In this document: positions 61,265 to 64,000 of the stretch, piece by piece | Numbering within the stretch: position 1 is the first letter of the stretch | Layout of the letters: the number at the start of each line of letters is the position of its first letter | Assembly: GCA_018350325.1 (NCBI GenBank) | Contig: JAEVLN010000013.1 | Coordinates: forward strand, 2,108,001-2,172,000 | Reading direction: 5' to 3' | Origin: Globodera rostochiensis | Taxonomy: Eukaryota; Nematoda; Chromadorea; Rhabditida; Heteroderidae | Length of the DNA: 64,000 bases | The notes under the pieces: generated by a model | What the model was told of the DNA's origin: nothing | Databases searched by the model: none | The model's input: only the letters and a program-made list of their open reading frames with translations | Program-made: the position numbers and the translations under genes

Positions 61265-62348
61265 TTATGCCTCCCAGCCCAATAGCTTTCTAACGACTGG
61301 GTCGTCCAAATTCCGCAATGTTTCTTTAAAATCTTCCAATTGCGGGTCGGGAATGTACCTAAATAAGGAATTTCTGATCAGACTAGCCTATTAAAATACC
61401 TGCACTGTTCGTCACGCGGACAATGTTTCTTCACATTTATCTTCATCCCAACCGGTGCATGCGCTTGCAAAAGAATGATGAAGAGGGGAAGTTGGATCCC
61501 AGGAACAGGACCGATCCTGACAACTCTGTTGTACATTTTCAGAACGTATTGGGAAACGGGAACCGAAGAGCCTGCTTTAAACTCCTTGACGAGCTCGGCA
61601 GTGTGGGCGAGACCATAGCTTTTAAAATGATGATGTATGTTCACTATTTTTAAGGGTGCATTTTCCGTTTTCACTCCATTTTTGTTAAGAAATTTTCAAA
61701 ATGTTTTTTTTTTGTTGCGAATTCTGCTTCACTTTTAGGGACGGGGTTGGTGGTGCCGAAGGCGCCGCTGAGAAATTTGTTTTTTTATGGTCAACAAATG
61801 TTTAAATGCTGCAAAACAAAAAGATCCTCCCTATGGTTTTTTTCTCAAAAAACATGCCCCCCCCCCTCCTCTGGCAACGCCCCTATCCAAACCTGCAATT
61901 TTGCCGATTTGGGGAAGAAAAAATTTCCCCATTTTCGCTTCGATTATTCTTATTACCTCTCAATTACACGAAATTCAAATTGTTTGGCTGCCCAATGAAC
62001 ATATGATTGGAATTTCTCAACTGGCTGATAATCATGCGCTTGAAGCAGAACATTGATAAGAGCGACATCAGGATACTTGCGTTCACTTTCAAATCTGTTC
62101 AAAAAGCTAACAATGAAACCAAAATAAAGTCGTTTTTTTCATTTAATTAGATCCAAGTACTCGAAAAATGATTAATTCAACCCCAAATAAGATTTAGATT
62201 AGTTTTCTGCTTGCCTAGGTTCATACAGATCTTCTGGATACGGCGCATTAGCCGACTCGCGGAGAGTTGGATAATGCCTATTCGTTGCGACATTGCCACA
62301 ACCGACTCGCAGTCGGCTGACAAAATTTTTATTCAAAATGTGAGCCAT
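61265..62348 (-). CDS. mrpl-48: Mitochondrial large-subunit ribosomal protein mL48
   Basis: Four exons, 194 aa, phases consistent: 62215-62348, 61957-62094, 61400-61618, 61265-61358. It has the S10-like fold pattern of mL48: YPDVALINVLLQAHDYQPVE, a helix to RVIERS, then VVRIGPVPGIQLPLFIILLQ and VGMKINVKKHCPRDEQCR, and a charged tail RYIPDPQLEDFKETL. Length fits the family. uS10m is the alternative, less likely from the C-terminal half. Intron 1 begins GC (CCTAG|GCAAGC) and conserved sequence joins across it. It lies 163 bp after the VPS37 stop and 146 bp before the lyase ATG, all on one strand. Confidence 0.75.
61655..61900 (-). repeat. Dispersed G-run repeat in mL48 intron 2
   Basis: Minus-strand copy of the GGGGCGTTGCCAGAGG / G-run family, including AAACCATAGGGAGGATC and the GC-rich motif CAGCGGCGCCTTCGGCACCA. 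Related to copies at 42820 and 50735. Confidence 0.5.
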
Positions 62349-62511
62349 CCTTGAACGAATAAACCAATAAATAATTTTCAATAAAATACAAATAAAAAGT
62401 GCTGTGATACATAACAAGCATTTATATTTTGTAGGTCTAATTGTTTATTTTGTCTAACATAAATCGACAAATAAGCAAAAAGTACATTTTTAGGTGTAGT
62501 CATATTCTCCC

Positions 62512-64000
62512 TTAACTCAAGTAAGAATGCCGAAAATTCGTTGGACTCGCATAAGCTTGTCCAAGCACTGGATAAGCTGACGACCCGTGGCCTGTATATG
62601 AGAGTGGAGCGGTCATCCCAGCAACAAAAGCCGGCAGATGTTGCTGTTGATAATTGGACTGCTGACGTAGCAATTCGGCGAGTTTTTCCGATTTCAGCCG
62701 TCTAAAAAGGGTTGATTATAGAGCCAGGAATTTTGAAATGAACGGATTCGAAAATTGGTAAAATTCCGGAATATGGGTACCTCTCGCCAAATTGGTGAAT
62801 TATATACCTTTCGACTCCGTCAGCAGGGCCGTTTGCTGGGGGGGGGCAAACGGGACAATAATTTTTGGGCCAATTTTACTTAACAAATTCCCTCTAAAAT
62901 TTCAAAAAAAAATTTCCGCCCCGGACCTCTCAGATCCCAAAAAGCTTCAAAAAAATTGCCGTTGTTTTTTAAATTTTGGTTGCGATCTCTTAACAAATTG
63001 GGCCAAAAATTTTAAATTTTCTCGGCGGCGCCTATCGATACCGCCGACTCTCCACCAGAAAAACTTGTATTTTTAATTCGAAAATCGGCAAAATTTTTAC
63101 GCAATTTTTCAAAAAAAAATCTATCTCAGTGGGGACTCAGTGCTCACTAATAAAATGGGCAAAATCACTTATATAGGGCTTAAACATGCTGGAAACAAAT
63201 ATGAATTTTCAAACCAAAAATGCACCCCTAAAAAGAACTGTTAGAGGAAATTAATAAAGAATGATTTTTATGCATAAATTGGTAAGATTTGGTCAGTTTT
63301 AGCACTTTAGTCCATATTTTGACACTTTTTGGGTTTTTGGTCCGGGGTTTTAGTCCGTTATGTCTATATTTGACCTTTTTAGTCCATATAAAACTGCGCT
63401 CTAACTATGAGCAATAAATCACAATTCAAAAGTTATTTTTCACATATTTTTACGATCCTTTGCCTTCAAATGAACATTTCGTCAAAAAAGTAAAAACTTA
63501 TAATTCGATTCCGTCCTACCGGCCCGGGATAGTTCTTTAGCTCTATACAAATCTACGTAACATTTTTCCGTTCTCGCCGACTATGCCGATGTTTGAAAAA
63601 AAGGCCTTACCTTGTATGAAACATAACTCTTTTTTCCGTAAATTTCTTCACAAAGTCGTCTATTTCAACCGATCCTTTATAGAAATGGTCAGAAATAGTC
63701 TAAAAACAAAACCTTAATGTTATTTTTGAAATATTTGACAAATAGCCCTTACTTCACTTTCATCATCAGCACTTTGAGCAAGATTTTTGAGAGAACTGCA
63801 AACAGAATCCAGCGACCTCGTCTCCGCAACCTTGTTACCGATATCGTATTGACCAATAAGGTTTAAGTTACCGAATCCAATTTCGATTTCATGACATTCA
63901 CTTCTTCTTTCACTTCCGCAACATTTGCGTGAGTATCGCGCAAATGAGCAAGCGCTTTTTTCAATTGAGGTTCAATGGATAAGTTGTACTCAGCCAATGA
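62512..64000 (-). CDS. vps-37: ESCRT-I subunit VPS37 (partial, continues beyond the window)
   Basis: The C-terminal four exons (at least 161 aa): 63872-64000, 63753-63830, 63611-63699, 62512-62701; phases consistent. The Mod_r domain signature is clear: a coiled coil (HANVAEVKEEVNVMKSKLDS), FYKGSVEIDDFVKKFTEKRV then HTRRLKSEKLAELL. A Gln/Pro/Ser tail ends NFRHSYLS. VPS37 bridges TSG101 and VPS28 in ESCRT-I, which sorts ubiquitinated cargo at endosomes. The N-terminus lies past 64000. An AATAAA on the coding strand (62447-62452) lies about 60 nt after the stop, ahead of the next gene's ATG. Intron 3 (0.9 kb) contains dispersed repeats. Confidence 0.85.
62815..63075. repeat. Dispersed repeat in VPS37 intron 3
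   Basis: Contains CAGGGCCGTTTGCTGGG plus a G-run at the left and CTCGGCGGCGCCTATCGATA at the right, a minus-strand copy of the motif GGTGCCGATAGGCGCCG seen at 46225, 46485 and 61750. Non-coding. Confidence 0.45.

Overview
The window is nuclear DNA of a nematode, most likely a tylenchid (cyst-nematode-like) plant parasite. The evidence is intron-rich protein genes with many 34-60 nt introns, a nematode-type nuclear receptor with P-box CRACAAFF, and an unusually high share of GC-AG introns (5 of about 60 modelled). Three same-strand genes also sit about 150 bp apart, as in nematode operons. Species is inference; nothing here fixes it. All gene models were built by hand from reading frames, splice signals and phase. 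Every multi-exon model marked as high confidence is phase-consistent at all junctions.

Left half (1-26 kb): a broken sugar-transporter exon (709-832) beside a 2.2 kb C-rich array (1323-3565). A HAD-superfamily phosphatase gene (3972-9426, +) follows, whose first intron is about 170 copies of a 25-bp minisatellite. Then comes a 15.7 kb two-module satellite (10223-25973) with no convincing gene. Part of it (about 17.2-20.5 kb) looks like damaged consensus.

Middle (26-45 kb): a nuclear hormone receptor gene (28006-32321, -) with two further candidate last exons downstream (26782-26889 and 26380-26529). Head-to-head with it is a single-pass membrane protein gene (33432-41932, +), whose first intron is a 5 kb array of about 134 copies of its own 3' splice site. 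NAE1/ULA-1, the NEDD8-activating-enzyme subunit (42115-44989, -), lies tail-to-tail with that gene.

Right (45-64 kb): a nest of foldback, hAT-like and tRNA-derived repeats enclosing a small Myb/SANT-like gene (47557-48161). COQ2 (50057-53627, +) follows, then unidentified small genes and a possible 55-aa secreted peptide. Last is a tight minus-strand cluster VPS37 - mL48 - sphingosine-1-phosphate lyase (64000 to 57629) that looks like an operon. The genes are housekeeping functions (ubiquinone synthesis, neddylation, ESCRT-I, mitochondrial translation, sphingolipid breakdown) and do not form one pathway.

The main unusual theme is that nearly every large intron here is filled by a private minisatellite. 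At least three arrays (34.1-39.1 kb, 29.05-29.35 kb, 57.4-57.65 kb) have units that include an exon edge, meaning a splice acceptor, a splice donor, or a stop codon with its last codons.
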